From assembly GCA_958295805.1 (NCBI GenBank), contig OY282373.1, forward strand, positions 1,831,001-1,895,000: 64,000 nt of DNA, read 5' to 3'. The notes under the pieces were generated by a model. The model worked only from the letters and a program-made list of their open reading frames with translations, did not search any database and was not told the DNA's origin. Made by a program: the position numbers and the translations under genes. Source of the stretch: an uncultured Nitrospirales bacterium (GTDB lineage Bacteria > Nitrospirota > Nitrospiria > Nitrospirales > UBA8639). Position 1 is the first letter of the stretch. Each line of letters opens with the position of its first letter. This document shows positions 35,015-44,076 of this stretch, piece by piece.

Positions 35015-35794
35015 GTGATGCTGATTGACAGCCACGTTCATTTAGACGATCCCCGATACGATCACGACCGAGACGAGGTCTTCCGGCGTGCCCACGTTGC
35101 GGGCATTGAAGCCTTTGTCACGATCGGCTGCGATTTAGCCACCAGCCGGTCGGCCGTAGCCTTGGCACAAGCGCATCCACCCGTGTTTGCCACTATCGGG
35201 GTTCATCCGCATGAATCCAAGGAAATCGTCGAAGACTGGTATGAAGCCTTTCGGTCGTTGTCCCAACACCCCAAAGTCGTGGCCTACGGAGAAATCGGGT
35301 TGGACTATCATTATGACCATTCACCGCGTGAAGTCCAACGTCAACGGTTTCGTGAACAAATTCAGCTTGCCCGGGAATTGCGCCTTCCCCTTGTCATTCA
35401 CACGCGTGAGGCCCCGGAAGACACCGTGACCATCCTGCGTGAAGAAGGGGCCGCCGACGTGGGAGGCGTGTTTCACTGTTTTTCAGGGGATGCCTGGCTC
35501 GCAAAGGATGCCCTGGATTTAGGCTTTTATCTTTCCTTTTCCGGGGTGCTCACGTTCAAAAATGCGACCATGCTCCGAGAGATCGCCAAAACCGTTCCCC
35601 TTGACCGTATCCTGGTTGAAACGGATGCTCCCTACCTGACTCCGGTTCCGCATCGCGGCACACGCAATGAACCCGCCTTCGTGCAACACGTGGCCCGGAC
35701 CCTGGCGGAGACGATCGGAACCGGTTCTCAATCCTTTGAATCCATCGCCCACGCCACCGTCCAAAACACGAAACGTTTATTCAAAATCCCTTAA
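35015..35794 (+). CDS. TatD family metal-dependent hydrolase
   Basis: A 259-residue TIM-barrel nuclease of the TatD/YcfH type, active on single-stranded DNA ends and possibly D-aminoacyl-tRNA. It opens LIDSHVHLDDPRYDHD (HxH metal ligands), with GVHPHESKE, GEIGLDYHYD, LVIHTREAPEDT, VFHCFSG and the end block VETDAPYLTPVPHRGTRNEP. The GTG at 35015 lies seven bases after AAAGGA; an ATG follows immediately. It overlaps the convergent NYN gene by 14 bases. Confidence 0.93.
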   Translation: MMLIDSHVHLDDPRYDHDRDEVFRRAHVAGIEAFVTIGCDLATSRSAVALAQAHPPVFATIGVHPHESKEIVEDWYEAFRSLSQHPKVVAYGEIGLDYHYDHSPREVQRQRFREQIQLARELRLPLVIHTREAPEDTVTILREEGAADVGGVFHCFSGDAWLAKDALDLGFYLSFSGVLTFKNATMLREIAKTVPLDRILVETDAPYLTPVPHRGTRNEPAFVQHVARTLAETIGTGSQSFESIAHATVQNTKRLFKIP

Positions 35795-36335
35795 GCCGGC
35801 GTTTGCGAACACGGATCGATTTCGGCAATTTCCGAGGATTGCCTTTTTTATCATGACGTTGCAACGTGACGTCATCCTCGGTCTTTCCATATCGTTGACT
35901 CAATGATGCACGTGGGTTGCTCCTCAAACGCGCGCCCCTTTTTTCAAAATCTTCAAGTTTTCCATAAAATTCTTTCGACCTCATCACAAAGGCACCGTGG
36001 GCTTCTGCCGTCCGGATGATTTCCAAATCCGAAGACACTACCGCGCAGTCCCTGCCATAATGTCTGGCCAAACGCTGAATCACCTGATCTGCACGTTCTC
36101 CCCTTTTGCTATACACCACCTCCACGCCGGTTCGGTGTTCCCGATGTTCAAGGCTCTGAAGCCCTCGCCAGGCATCAAACACCACGGTCACGGCATAGCC
36201 TTTGCCCTGACTGTAGCCTGACAGCCGACGAATCAGCATTTCCCGCGTCTCGGCACCCTCGGACGGTTGCTCCGACTTCGTATCGGTTTGAACCCCGAGC
36301 AGATTATATCCATCAATGATGACGTGCCGCGACAT
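35781..36335 (-). CDS. NYN domain RNase (YacP-like)
   Basis: A 184-residue PIN-like nuclease. HVIIDGYNLLG at the N-terminus supplies the first acidic residue, VVFDAWRG the second, SKRGERADQVIQRLA and AVVSSDLEIIRTAEAHGA the rest of the acidic centre. YacP-type proteins are ribosome- or mRNA-associated endonucleases in Firmicutes. ATG at 36335 is used since the upstream frame extension has no similarity. The C-terminal tail is very basic (KKGNPRKLPKSIRVRKRR). It is divergent from the amidase gene. Confidence 0.85.
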   Translation of the reverse strand: MSRHVIIDGYNLLGVQTDTKSEQPSEGAETREMLIRRLSGYSQGKGYAVTVVFDAWRGLQSLEHREHRTGVEVVYSKRGERADQVIQRLARHYGRDCAVVSSDLEIIRTAEAHGAFVMRSKEFYGKLEDFEKRGARLRSNPRASLSQRYGKTEDDVTLQRHDKKGNPRKLPKSIRVRKRRLKGF

Positions 36336-36429
36336 CGTGCGCGACAGGCTATTCCAAGGGTTCCCGTGTGTCAATGACAGAACGAAAAGACTCTGGTATC
36401 CTATTGGAAACTTCATGGAGCCAACGTCG

Positions 36430-37614
36430 ATGTTCATGCAGACCGTCTTTCGCACGTTCCTCATTCTTGTTTTTTGCCAGATCGCATCAGGATCGGTGGC
36501 ACTATCAGCACCGTCTTCGGTTATCGTCGAAAATATCCGCCATCACGTTCACAAAACCTATACCCGCGTCGTCCTGGACTTGAGCGGACGCGTCGGGATC
36601 AAAGAGACCAAAAGCCAGAGACAGGTCACGATTTCGCTTTCCAACGTCCAGTTGAGTCAAAAAGCTCAACGGGCACTCAAGAGAAAAAATTTTCCACGTG
36701 CCGTTGCCGTCTCTCAAGGACGATCACACACCGTCGTCCTGACACTGAAGAAAGAGGCGATCCGGACCTACAGCCTTACGACGTTCCAAAAACCGAATCG
36801 CGTAGCCGTGGACCTCTATTATAAAAAAGACTCCCCCGCCACGGTGACAACGCCCTCTCCGGCCCCACAACGGGCTCTGAAGCCTGAACCACCCGTGACG
36901 AAACCAAAACTCGCGGACCGTCCCGGCCGAAAGGCCGTTACGGTGGTGCTCGACCCTGGACACGGCGGAAAAGACCCCGGAGCAGTCGGACGAAAAGGCA
37001 CCAGGGAAAAAACAATAACCTTGCAGATTGCCAAACATCTGCGCGACCTCCTGAGAAAACGGCTGCACGTCAAGGTGCTGTTGACTCGATCAAAGGACAT
37101 GTTTCGTGATCTCGAACATCGCGTCGACTTTGCCAACAAGAAAAAGGCCGATCTGTTTCTCTCCATTCACGTCAACTCTCATCCGAAAAAATCCATTCAG
37201 GGCATAGAAATTTACCATTTTGGAAAGGCCAGTGATCCTCGTGCTCTAACCGTGGCCGCTCGAGAGAACGGCATGAAACTGGAAGATGACGCCCCCCCGT
37301 GGCAATTCATTATTGCCGACAAATTGAACGACCAGAAAATCGAAGGCTCTCGCAACTTTGCCTGGACCGCAAGGACGAGACTGGTCACCGCGTTACACAA
37401 GGATTACACCGTCAAAGATCATGGGGTCAAAACCGCGCCGTTCTACGTCCTGCGCTTCACAACCATGCCCAGCATCCTGGCTGAAGTGGGGTTTTTGTCC
37501 AATCCAGGCGAAGAAAAACGGTTGCGGAATGAAACGTTTCAGAAAAAATTGGCACAGGGGATTTATGAAGGGATCCAAGCCTATCTCAAGTCACTGCGTC
37601 CCAGCGCGTCATGA
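36430..37614 (+). CDS. N-acetylmuramoyl-L-alanine amidase with AMIN domain
   Basis: A 394-residue periplasmic peptidoglycan amidase of the AmiC type. Start at 36430 is chosen because GGAG lies nine bases upstream; residues 1-26 form a signal peptide (FRTFLILVFCQIASGSVALSA). An AMIN domain (about 30-120) follows, then a Pro-rich linker and the amidase_3 domain: VVLDPGHGGKDPGAVG (zinc His), EKTITLQIAKHL, FLSIHVNSHP (second His) and AEVGFLSNPGEE with the catalytic Glu. It cuts septal peptidoglycan in cell division and is usually activated by an EnvC/NlpD-type partner. Confidence 0.93.
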   Translation: MFMQTVFRTFLILVFCQIASGSVALSAPSSVIVENIRHHVHKTYTRVVLDLSGRVGIKETKSQRQVTISLSNVQLSQKAQRALKRKNFPRAVAVSQGRSHTVVLTLKKEAIRTYSLTTFQKPNRVAVDLYYKKDSPATVTTPSPAPQRALKPEPPVTKPKLADRPGRKAVTVVLDPGHGGKDPGAVGRKGTREKTITLQIAKHLRDLLRKRLHVKVLLTRSKDMFRDLEHRVDFANKKKADLFLSIHVNSHPKKSIQGIEIYHFGKASDPRALTVAARENGMKLEDDAPPWQFIIADKLNDQKIEGSRNFAWTARTRLVTALHKDYTVKDHGVKTAPFYVLRFTTMPSILAEVGFLSNPGEEKRLRNETFQKKLAQGIYEGIQAYLKSLRPSAS

Positions 37615-37638
37615 AAACGATCCCTTCACGAAGATTTC

Positions 37639-38415
37639 ATGACCACCTACAAGCTCCGCCTCGAATATGACGGCACGGCATACGCCGGCTGGCAACGGCA
37701 ACCCGATCAGCCTACGATCCAACGGGCACTCGAAGAGGCCCTCCACCAGATTACGCAAAATCCGATCTCGACCGTGGCCGCCGGCCGAACGGACGCCGGC
37801 GTTCACGCACTCGGGCAAATCATCAGTTTTCGTTCGGATACCCCGCTCTCACCACGTGAATGGACCCGCGCGTTAAACGGCATGCTGCCCAAAGACATCA
37901 GTATCCTCGATGTAGAAGCGGTCGCCGATCAATTCCACGCACGGTACGACGCGCGTTCAAAAACGTATGAGTACCGGATTCTCAACCAACCGACGCGACC
38001 GGCACTGGAGCGTCTGCGGGCGTGGCAGATTGCCATTCCCCTTGACGTGCGTCTCATGCGGGAGGCCTTCCGTCACGTGCTGGGGAAACATGATTGCACC
38101 TCGTTTCAAGGCTCACCGACTGACACGCAGAATCCGGTGTGTGACGTTCAACGGATTGACCTTGTGCAGGAAGGCCGATTGATTCGTTTCACGATTCAGG
38201 CTGATCGGTTTTTGAAACAAATGGTGCGGGCATTCGTCGGGACCCTCGTGGAAATTGGGCGAGGAAAAAGAACACCCGATGAAATGGCCGCTATTCTCGC
38301 AGCCAAAGATCGACGAGCAGCCGGACCAACGGCTCCGCCTCAAGGACTCTATCTTCTTCACGTGACCTACGAAGAGGGAGCACCTTCACGAGAAGAACAC
38401 ACTACAATTCCGTAA
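37639..38415 (+). CDS. truA: tRNA pseudouridine synthase TruA
   Basis: Makes pseudouridine at positions 38-40 of the tRNA anticodon arm. The 258-residue product begins TTYKLRLEYDGTAYAGWQRQP and has AAGRTDAGVHALGQ with the catalytic Asp, RSKTYEYRILNQP, and RFLKQMVRAFVGTLVEIGRGK. It follows the amidase by 24 bases on the same strand and overlaps the convergent cupredoxin gene by 14 bases. Confidence 0.96.
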   Translation: MTTYKLRLEYDGTAYAGWQRQPDQPTIQRALEEALHQITQNPISTVAAGRTDAGVHALGQIISFRSDTPLSPREWTRALNGMLPKDISILDVEAVADQFHARYDARSKTYEYRILNQPTRPALERLRAWQIAIPLDVRLMREAFRHVLGKHDCTSFQGSPTDTQNPVCDVQRIDLVQEGRLIRFTIQADRFLKQMVRAFVGTLVEIGRGKRTPDEMAAILAAKDRRAAGPTAPPQGLYLLHVTYEEGAPSREEHTTIP

Positions 38416-38776
38416 TGCCGTCGTGTCGCTCAGAGTACCGTACCCGAACCACGCCGCGCATAAAGGGATGGATATCGCAATGATAGGCATACGTCCCTGA
38501 TGGTAAATCTCCCACGCGAAACCGCTCACCAGGATGAAGGTGCCCTGAGTCAAAGGCACATGCCCCGCCTCGCCGACAGCCGTCATGAGTGACGGTATGA
38601 GGCTGCCTCGACTGATTCTGCCACTGCACCGGTTGACCCGGAACGATCGTCACGGTAGCGGGAGCATAAAAAGGCTCTCGATCCAACAGCGTGACGTGAG
38701 AAACCCCTGCGTCACTCACTCCAAAAGGCAGCGCGACAACAAGCAGAAGCCACGCACGACAACAAAAAACGGACAC
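38402..38776 (-). CDS. exported plastocyanin-like cupredoxin
   Basis: A 124-residue protein from a GTG start at 38776, preceded by AGAGGAA with a good spacing; the open frame runs further upstream but would overlap the res remnant. It has a signal peptide (AWLLLVVALPFGVSDA) and a cupredoxin domain with VTIVPGQPVQWQNQS, the His pair in HTVTHD, and YHCDIHPFMRGVV, giving the Cys-x2-His-x2-Met copper site. An extra CRRGGACAFDSGH loop is inserted before GTYAYHC. It probably is a periplasmic one-electron carrier. It closes the housekeeping block that borders the first defence island. Confidence 0.85.
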   Translation of the reverse strand: MSVFCCRAWLLLVVALPFGVSDAGVSHVTLLDREPFYAPATVTIVPGQPVQWQNQSRQPHTVTHDGCRRGGACAFDSGHLHPGERFRVGDLPSGTYAYHCDIHPFMRGVVRVRYSERHDGITEL

Positions 38777-38795
38777 GGGTTTCCTCTTGGTTGCC

Positions 38796-39385
38796 TTACG
38801 CAAAAATCGCCTCCGGGCTGTCGTGCCAGTAACGCGCATAACGCTCGGCCGGTTGCGACGCCGCGTCGGGATTGAACAGCACCAGCTTGACCGTGACGTT
38901 CCTGGCCAACGCGAATCCGGTTGAAAACACGCGACAATCGTCGTTCTTTTCGAACAGTCCGGCATAACCGTCTATCCTGGCATGAACGGAGGCGTGTGCC
39001 GTGCCTTTCGGATCGACAAAGACGATCCGGTACTGGTTTTTCTTGCACATCCAGAAAAAAAGTCCGGCAGAAAACGGCGATGCTCGTTGACGGAGTGATC
39101 GAAATACGGGATGGACACGTGATCCAGCGACTCATCAATTTTGCTGAACATCCAGGCGTCCCATTCCGGGTTATGGTCTTCCAACCAACGTTCCAGATCG
39201 TTGAGAAATTTCACTTCACTTTCTATTTTTACAATATGCTTCATAAAATCGGCTTTTTCGGTTTCTGCCGTCACGATGGGCACGTAATAATGTTCAGCAA
39301 TATGCTTGATTGTCAGTCCGTTGAACGAATCTTCAGATCGGCCGTGCGATAATGTTTCAAACTCCGTTCTCGTGATTTCACCTTT
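38796..39385 (-). pseudogene. severed C-terminal nuclease part of type III Res
   Basis: Directly after the TAG of the Res helicase the same frame continues without further stops for over 100 codons (KHIAEHYYVPIVTAETEK), up to FLPDFFSG, where it leaves the frame. One extra T in the 7-T run around 39057-39063 restores FLPDFFFWMCKKNQYRIVFVDPKG and the frame then runs to TAA at 38796. PDFFFW followed by FVDPKG fits a PD-(D/E)xK nuclease motif, as in type III restriction subunits. The nuclease is thus separated from the helicase by an amber codon and broken by a homopolymer deletion. Either sequencing error or real inactivation could explain the second lesion. Confidence 0.75.
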
Positions 39386-41539
39386 CTAATCCTTTTCCGG
39401 CTTGATGCTGATGTGTTTCCGTTGTTCCACCATTTCACGCAGACGACGCATCTGTTGCACTGCCAAATTATCTCTGACCACAAAGACTGAATCCGAGGTT
39501 CTCTCAAACCAGTGTTGGAGTCTGCTCAGCGTTTTATCGCTCACGGCGAACGTTGCCCGCGTGGCGACGTGATGCTTCGTTTTCTTATATTCGGGAACGA
39601 GCAACGGCATGTCCTTGCCGTTGACTTTCGGCCTTTCGGATTTTTCAAACCCGGTCAACTTTTCAAATGCACCGCTTTTTTCGGCGGCTATTCCTTCCAG
39701 CACGGCCTTGATTGCCGTGCGGTTCGTTGCAAACAAAAAAAGCGTTTCCGGCGGGCCTATCCGGTCATGGCAACTGTGCAACGCGCCCGCGTCTGCCTGA
39801 TTCAGGTAGGCAAGGCGTCGCTTTTGACCGGGGACGGGCTCAATGCGCACGCCTCGACCCACTGCTTGCACGACGAATTCCTTTGCGTCGATCCCGCCAA
39901 TATTGACGAAATTGATGACGTTCGGCCGTTTGGAATCCCAGCTTTCAAAAAAGGCACGGGAACCCATAAGAATCGTGATGTCACGTGTTTCCAGATTTTC
40001 AAAAAAGGAGTGCTCCTTCAAAGCCACCGTTTCCTCGAAGTCGACTAAAAATTCGTGACGCCATCTGGATGTATCCCCTATTTTGAACATGGCGAAGGGT
40101 CTATCGGCGTTGACCAATTGAAAGGCCAGTTCCTTGTTGGATTCTTTATTACAAATGAATTGCAGCGCGCCCTGGTTGCGGCTTAAAAATACGGCCTCAC
40201 GCAAATCTGCGACGTTCATATCCCTCATTGAGGTTGAGTCCATCCCCACAATTGCGCCGCCCCCAGTTCCGAAAAGAGGCAGGGCATGATGCCAATCTTC
40301 CAAGAGTTCATTTTTGACTTCACGGAAAAGCTCTTCGTCGATATCGCCTTCCGCAATTTGTCGCAGGATCTGAAAAAACATCCATAAATCGTTACTGGCG
40401 TTCTCAGCGTCGGTATTCACCGAGTTGACAAGCGTCAGCATCAAGGGCACGTGATAAAGATCATTGCGCCCGGTCTCGCCACGCAATTCGGCCACCCGTA
40501 TCGAGACATGGGCAAGTGTCATCAGCGATTTCAGGACGATTGTTGTTTTTTCCGCAACGCTGATTTCTTCCGATCTCGACTTGAACGCCTGATATTCGCT
40601 TTCATTCAAGTAGATGTTTTTGCCGTGTCCGTTCTTGATAAATTCTTCCAGATTGTATTTCTTGACGGTGGTGACAATATCTTCCGGGTCGGTGAACGTC
40701 GCGGAGAAATTAAACAAAAATCCCTCGCGCGCCATCAGCGCGTAATACGCCTGCCGCTTCGAATCTTCCTTCCCGCCCTTGTGTGCCTCATCCAACAGCA
40801 CGTACCATTTGCCGTCATGTTCGTACCTGCGGTAATCGGTCAGTGCATCTTTCTGGACGTCCGAGATATTGTCGCTACGGTGGTAATACACCGTGACCGC
40901 GTCGTCCAACCTGCCTTGATACATCCGTCCGCTTTCTCGCAAAGGCACAAACTCGACGTGCAATCCTGACTGGTTGAATTCTTCTATCGTGCGGCGTATC
41001 TGACCGATGAGGTAATCGCTCGGCGCCAGAACAAGAACGTTGTGCGGCGGAATGAGTCGATGCTGTTTCAGCCGATGCAGGGACTCAATGATCTTCACCA
41101 TGACCAGAGTCTTGCCGCTGCCGGTCGCCATCCAGAAACACATGCGGTTGATGAGTCGGCCATACGGAATCGTGTCGCCTCGCGGCGAGATGTACTCGGC
41201 AAGGATTTTGAAGACGGGATTATGTTTCTGGTTCCTCCTGTCCGCGTGGCTCTCATACCGATTGACGGAAAATTCAGCGATCTCGTTTCCGTACAATTCA
41301 GCAAAGCCTTGCTTGCGCTGCTTACCGGCCTCCTGCGGTTCGGTGGGTTGCCAGCCGTTTGTCTTCCCGTAATACAGGTACAGGGCCCGCGCCGCGTTCT
41401 CCAGTGCGTGTCTCTGGTAGTCATAGAGCGTCTTGTGCCGAGAAAAACGGGCAATCTCAGGAACGCGCCAAATTTCGGGGAGGTCGCCGTAGTTCAGGGA
41501 TTGGACAATGGATTCGAGTAGCGGGGCGGGAGCAGGCAT
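39386..41539 (-). CDS. type III restriction enzyme Res subunit, helicase part
   Basis: A 717-residue SF2 translocase. MATGSGKT (about 137-144) is Walker A, VLLDEAHKGG (248-256) is motif II, FNFSATF motif III, and QAVGRGVRIEP motif VI. In an intact gene it would continue for about 200 further codons to a PD-(D/E)xK nuclease; here a TAG at 39386 stops it after HISIKPEKD. As predicted, the product lacks nuclease activity. The start abuts the ParA stop (41540), and the AlbA gene overlaps ParA, so these three form a unit. Its N-terminal 65 codons are duplicated as a remnant at 43851-44021. Confidence 0.88.
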   Translation of the reverse strand: MPAPAPLLESIVQSLNYGDLPEIWRVPEIARFSRHKTLYDYQRHALENAARALYLYYGKTNGWQPTEPQEAGKQRKQGFAELYGNEIAEFSVNRYESHADRRNQKHNPVFKILAEYISPRGDTIPYGRLINRMCFWMATGSGKTLVMVKIIESLHRLKQHRLIPPHNVLVLAPSDYLIGQIRRTIEEFNQSGLHVEFVPLRESGRMYQGRLDDAVTVYYHRSDNISDVQKDALTDYRRYEHDGKWYVLLDEAHKGGKEDSKRQAYYALMAREGFLFNFSATFTDPEDIVTTVKKYNLEEFIKNGHGKNIYLNESEYQAFKSRSEEISVAEKTTIVLKSLMTLAHVSIRVAELRGETGRNDLYHVPLMLTLVNSVNTDAENASNDLWMFFQILRQIAEGDIDEELFREVKNELLEDWHHALPLFGTGGGAIVGMDSTSMRDMNVADLREAVFLSRNQGALQFICNKESNKELAFQLVNADRPFAMFKIGDTSRWRHEFLVDFEETVALKEHSFFENLETRDITILMGSRAFFESWDSKRPNVINFVNIGGIDAKEFVVQAVGRGVRIEPVPGQKRRLAYLNQADAGALHSCHDRIGPPETLFLFATNRTAIKAVLEGIAAEKSGAFEKLTGFEKSERPKVNGKDMPLLVPEYKKTKHHVATRATFAVSDKTLSRLQHWFERTSDSVFVVRDNLAVQQMRRLREMVEQRKHISIKPEKD

Positions 41540-42529
41540 CTATTTGTTCTTGTCAAGTCGCTTGATGATGTCACGTGCCAGGTTTCTAAAATCTCCGTAA
41601 CAACTCTGAACCGCACGTTGATGCGCGCCGATGACGCCGTCGGCAGGCTTCAGCATGAACATGGGTTTGTTCGCCTCCTGTGCCATCGGCATCAGCGAGC
41701 GGTAGTCCTTCAAATGCGCCAACCGATTCCCGTCGTCATCATGCTGAGTGGAGGGCACGTGTTCCTCTCCCATAACGGATTTCGTGTACTCTCCGGGTAT
41801 CTGTTCAATCCAGCGCGCGAACGCTCTGACGGGTCTGTCCAGCCTGATGGCGTGGCGCATGATGATGTACCCAAGCGGTTCCATGTCGCCTGCAGGCAGA
41901 TGAATCTGTAAGTCCCGTGGCTTGTTCCTGACGCGCTCTTTCCAAGCGTGTCGCCACGTCTTCAAGGTTGGCCCCACGTTGCGCAGCCCTTGCAGGGAAA
42001 ACAGATCCGGGGCAAGAGGCACCACCACGTAATCGCTGGCAATCAGAGCCGCTCTGTTCATGGCGCCAAGGTTCGGGCCGACGTCCACCAGCGCCAGTTC
42101 TGCTTCAAATATTCTTCCGGCCCGCGCAATCAGACGCGCAAAGGCCGTCGTCACGCGGAACGCGCGCGTATCCCCGTCAAGACATTTCGGCCATTGTGCA
42201 GACAGTTCGTCTTCCCGTCTGGAAAGCGCAAGATCGCTTGCCAGCAAGCCGATTCTGTCGGTCACTCGTTCAAGATGGGGACAGTCGGCAATGTCTCCGG
42301 TCCCCTCAAACAGAGGGGCGATATCACCGTCAATTGTTTTTTTGTCCTGTCTCGTCCACAGCTCCGAGAGCCTGCTCTCATCAAGAAACATCCCGCTCAA
42401 ATTCGCCTGAGGGTCCAAATCCACCGCGACAACGCGGCGTTCAAGTTCCCCAAACATCCAAGCCAGATGATAGACGAGCGAAGTCTTGCCGACGCCGCCC
42501 TTGTTGTTGAAGAACGCGATGGTTTTCAT
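41540..42529 (-). CDS. ParA/MinD-type P-loop ATPase
   Basis: A 329-residue protein beginning MKTIAFFNNKGGVGKTSLV, the deviant Walker A (KGGVGKT) of ParA-family ATPases, followed by VVAVDLDPQANLSGMFL and VDVGPNLGAMNRAALIASDYVVVPL. No ParB gene or parS-like site is next to it, so plasmid partition is unlikely; solitary ParA proteins also occur in defence and mobile loci. It overlaps the AlbA/HATPase gene by four bases upstream and abuts Res downstream, which suggests function together with them. Length is on the long side because of the C-terminal 80 residues. Confidence 0.88.
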   Translation of the reverse strand: MKTIAFFNNKGGVGKTSLVYHLAWMFGELERRVVAVDLDPQANLSGMFLDESRLSELWTRQDKKTIDGDIAPLFEGTGDIADCPHLERVTDRIGLLASDLALSRREDELSAQWPKCLDGDTRAFRVTTAFARLIARAGRIFEAELALVDVGPNLGAMNRAALIASDYVVVPLAPDLFSLQGLRNVGPTLKTWRHAWKERVRNKPRDLQIHLPAGDMEPLGYIIMRHAIRLDRPVRAFARWIEQIPGEYTKSVMGEEHVPSTQHDDDGNRLAHLKDYRSLMPMAQEANKPMFMLKPADGVIGAHQRAVQSCYGDFRNLARDIIKRLDKNK

Positions 42530-43716
42530 CGTGACTTCCTGATGGTCGCAAAGACAAACGTATCCTGAACGTCGAATTCAGGCGGTGGATTGCCGTTTTC
42601 CGCCAGTGCCTGACGTGCCAATAGTATGCCCATGCCAAAGCGTTCCATGAAGCCCTGATTTCTCATGACCTCGGCAATGGAAGGATTGCGGTAGCTCGTT
42701 GCATCAGGCGTCCCGAAGTTTTGCTTCGTTACCGCTCCATAGACGGAGCCGGGGCTGCTGATTTGTATATGGCCGTTAAACCACGTCACCCGCACGGGCG
42801 TATGAGAATTTTCGTAGTTTCTGTGAACCACTGCGTTGCGGACAAGTTCCCGCAACGCGATAAACGGGTAGTCCGGTTTTTCAACGTGCCTTTCCCCTTT
42901 TGTATCAAGCGCGGTGGAGATCTGCAGCTTCAACAGGCGATCCGCTTCTCGCAACTGGTCAGAAAGGGGGCCAATCAATTTGGCTTGATCCAAGATAGGG
43001 GCCGGCACTTCATCGCCATCGTAACGCACGAACTGAACGTACGCGCCTGGGAACCAGTCGTGCGGATTCTTGCTAAGCATAAGAATTGCCGTAACGGTTG
43101 GCGTGCCGTCCCGCGTGACAAGACGCAACGCTTTCATCTGTTCTCGTTCATCGCGCCTGTTTTCCGCCAACACTTCAGGGGAAACCGCTGCAGGAAGATA
43201 CTCGTTCTGGAATCTCTGCATGTCCAAGTCGTTTTCCACGGTGGCCCCGGCAACCCCCTGCATATCGTAGGGGACGTTTCCCCAGCGCCGCTTTTCCGTG
43301 AGACGACGTTCTTCCTCGGGGCTGGCTTGCGCACGCCGGGGACCAGTGCGAATCCAGCAACGGCCATCCATTTTCACCGGCGGATTATCCGAGGGTTCAA
43401 CCTGAACCACCGCAACTTCACAACCTCGCAAATTCTTCTTGTCAACTTCCATGCTGGGGAACGGAAGTATCTTCCCGTCACTACGAAGGCCGCCGAGTTG
43501 CGACAACAAGGCGTCGTCAATGGGCAGATTGGCGCACTTGCCCTTGTCATCTATCCCGATAAAGAGAATCCCCGGTCGTTCACTGCCGGGCAGGTCATTT
43601 GCAAACGCACAAATCGCCTTCCGAAACTTGTCCAGATCGTTCGTGGCAACAGTGAATTCCACCCGGTCGCTTTCGCCGCCTTCGATGAGGCGGATAAGTT
43701 CCTCATCGCTCAGCAT
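42526..43716 (-). CDS. AlbA_2/Schlafen-type ATP-binding protein
   Basis: A 396-residue protein. The N-terminal domain has ESDRVEFTVATND, FANDLPGSERPGILFIGIDDKG, the AlbA_2 (Schlafen-like) signature of putative nucleic-acid binding; the C-terminal half contains FIALRELVRNAVVHRNYE, a GHKL-type ATPase (HATPase_c_4) N-box, then VTWFNGHIQISSPG and ERFGMGILLARQALAENG. Such proteins are often annotated as transcriptional regulators, but biochemical roles are mostly unknown. It is the first gene of the AlbA-ParA-Res unit and overlaps ParA by four bases (ATGA). Confidence 0.85.
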   Translation of the reverse strand: MLSDEELIRLIEGGESDRVEFTVATNDLDKFRKAICAFANDLPGSERPGILFIGIDDKGKCANLPIDDALLSQLGGLRSDGKILPFPSMEVDKKNLRGCEVAVVQVEPSDNPPVKMDGRCWIRTGPRRAQASPEEERRLTEKRRWGNVPYDMQGVAGATVENDLDMQRFQNEYLPAAVSPEVLAENRRDEREQMKALRLVTRDGTPTVTAILMLSKNPHDWFPGAYVQFVRYDGDEVPAPILDQAKLIGPLSDQLREADRLLKLQISTALDTKGERHVEKPDYPFIALRELVRNAVVHRNYENSHTPVRVTWFNGHIQISSPGSVYGAVTKQNFGTPDATSYRNPSIAEVMRNQGFMERFGMGILLARQALAENGNPPPEFDVQDTFVFATIRKSR

Positions 43717-43850
43717 GGTTCTGCTTCTCCCGTTTAATTATCATATCCCCTTATCTCTTTTTTCAGCAGCCCGCCTTTGATTCTCCGGTAAGGAATCGAA
43801 AGTGTCTTGTATTTCCCGTGGCTCAGTTTGGTGGGTTGCCAGCCATTTCC

Positions 43851-44021
43851 CTACCCGTAATAAAGATAAGACCGCGCCGCGTTTTCCAGTGCATGTCTCT
43901 GGTAGTCATAGAGCGTCTTGTGCCGTGAAAAACAGTCAATCTCAGGGACGCGCCAAATTTCAAGGAGATCGTCGTAATTCAGAGATTGAACAATGGATTC
44001 AAGGATAGGCAGTATGCTCAC
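43851..44021 (-). pseudogene. N-terminal remnant of a second res gene
   Basis: From a GTG at 44021 the minus strand encodes 56 residues then TAG. ESIVQSLNYDDLLEIWRV and CFSRHKTLYDYQRHAL match the intact Res start (ESIVQSLNYGDLPEIWRV, RFSRHKTLYDYQRHAL) almost residue for residue, and DNA similarity continues past the stop to about 43822 (GNGWQPT). The rest of the gene is missing. The 360-base stretch between 43717 and 44076 contains nothing else. It lies just downstream of the receiver gene, where a res gene would be expected. Confidence 0.85.
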
Positions 44022-44076
44022 GAAGTCAACTTGGATTTCAGCAGTTTCGGTATCATGATTTCGGCATTGGGGACTC

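Noticed and set aside
41540-42529. ParA as evidence for an integrated plasmid
   Set aside because: No ParB, parS-like repeats or replication gene is adjacent; ParA is embedded between an AlbA-type gene and Res.
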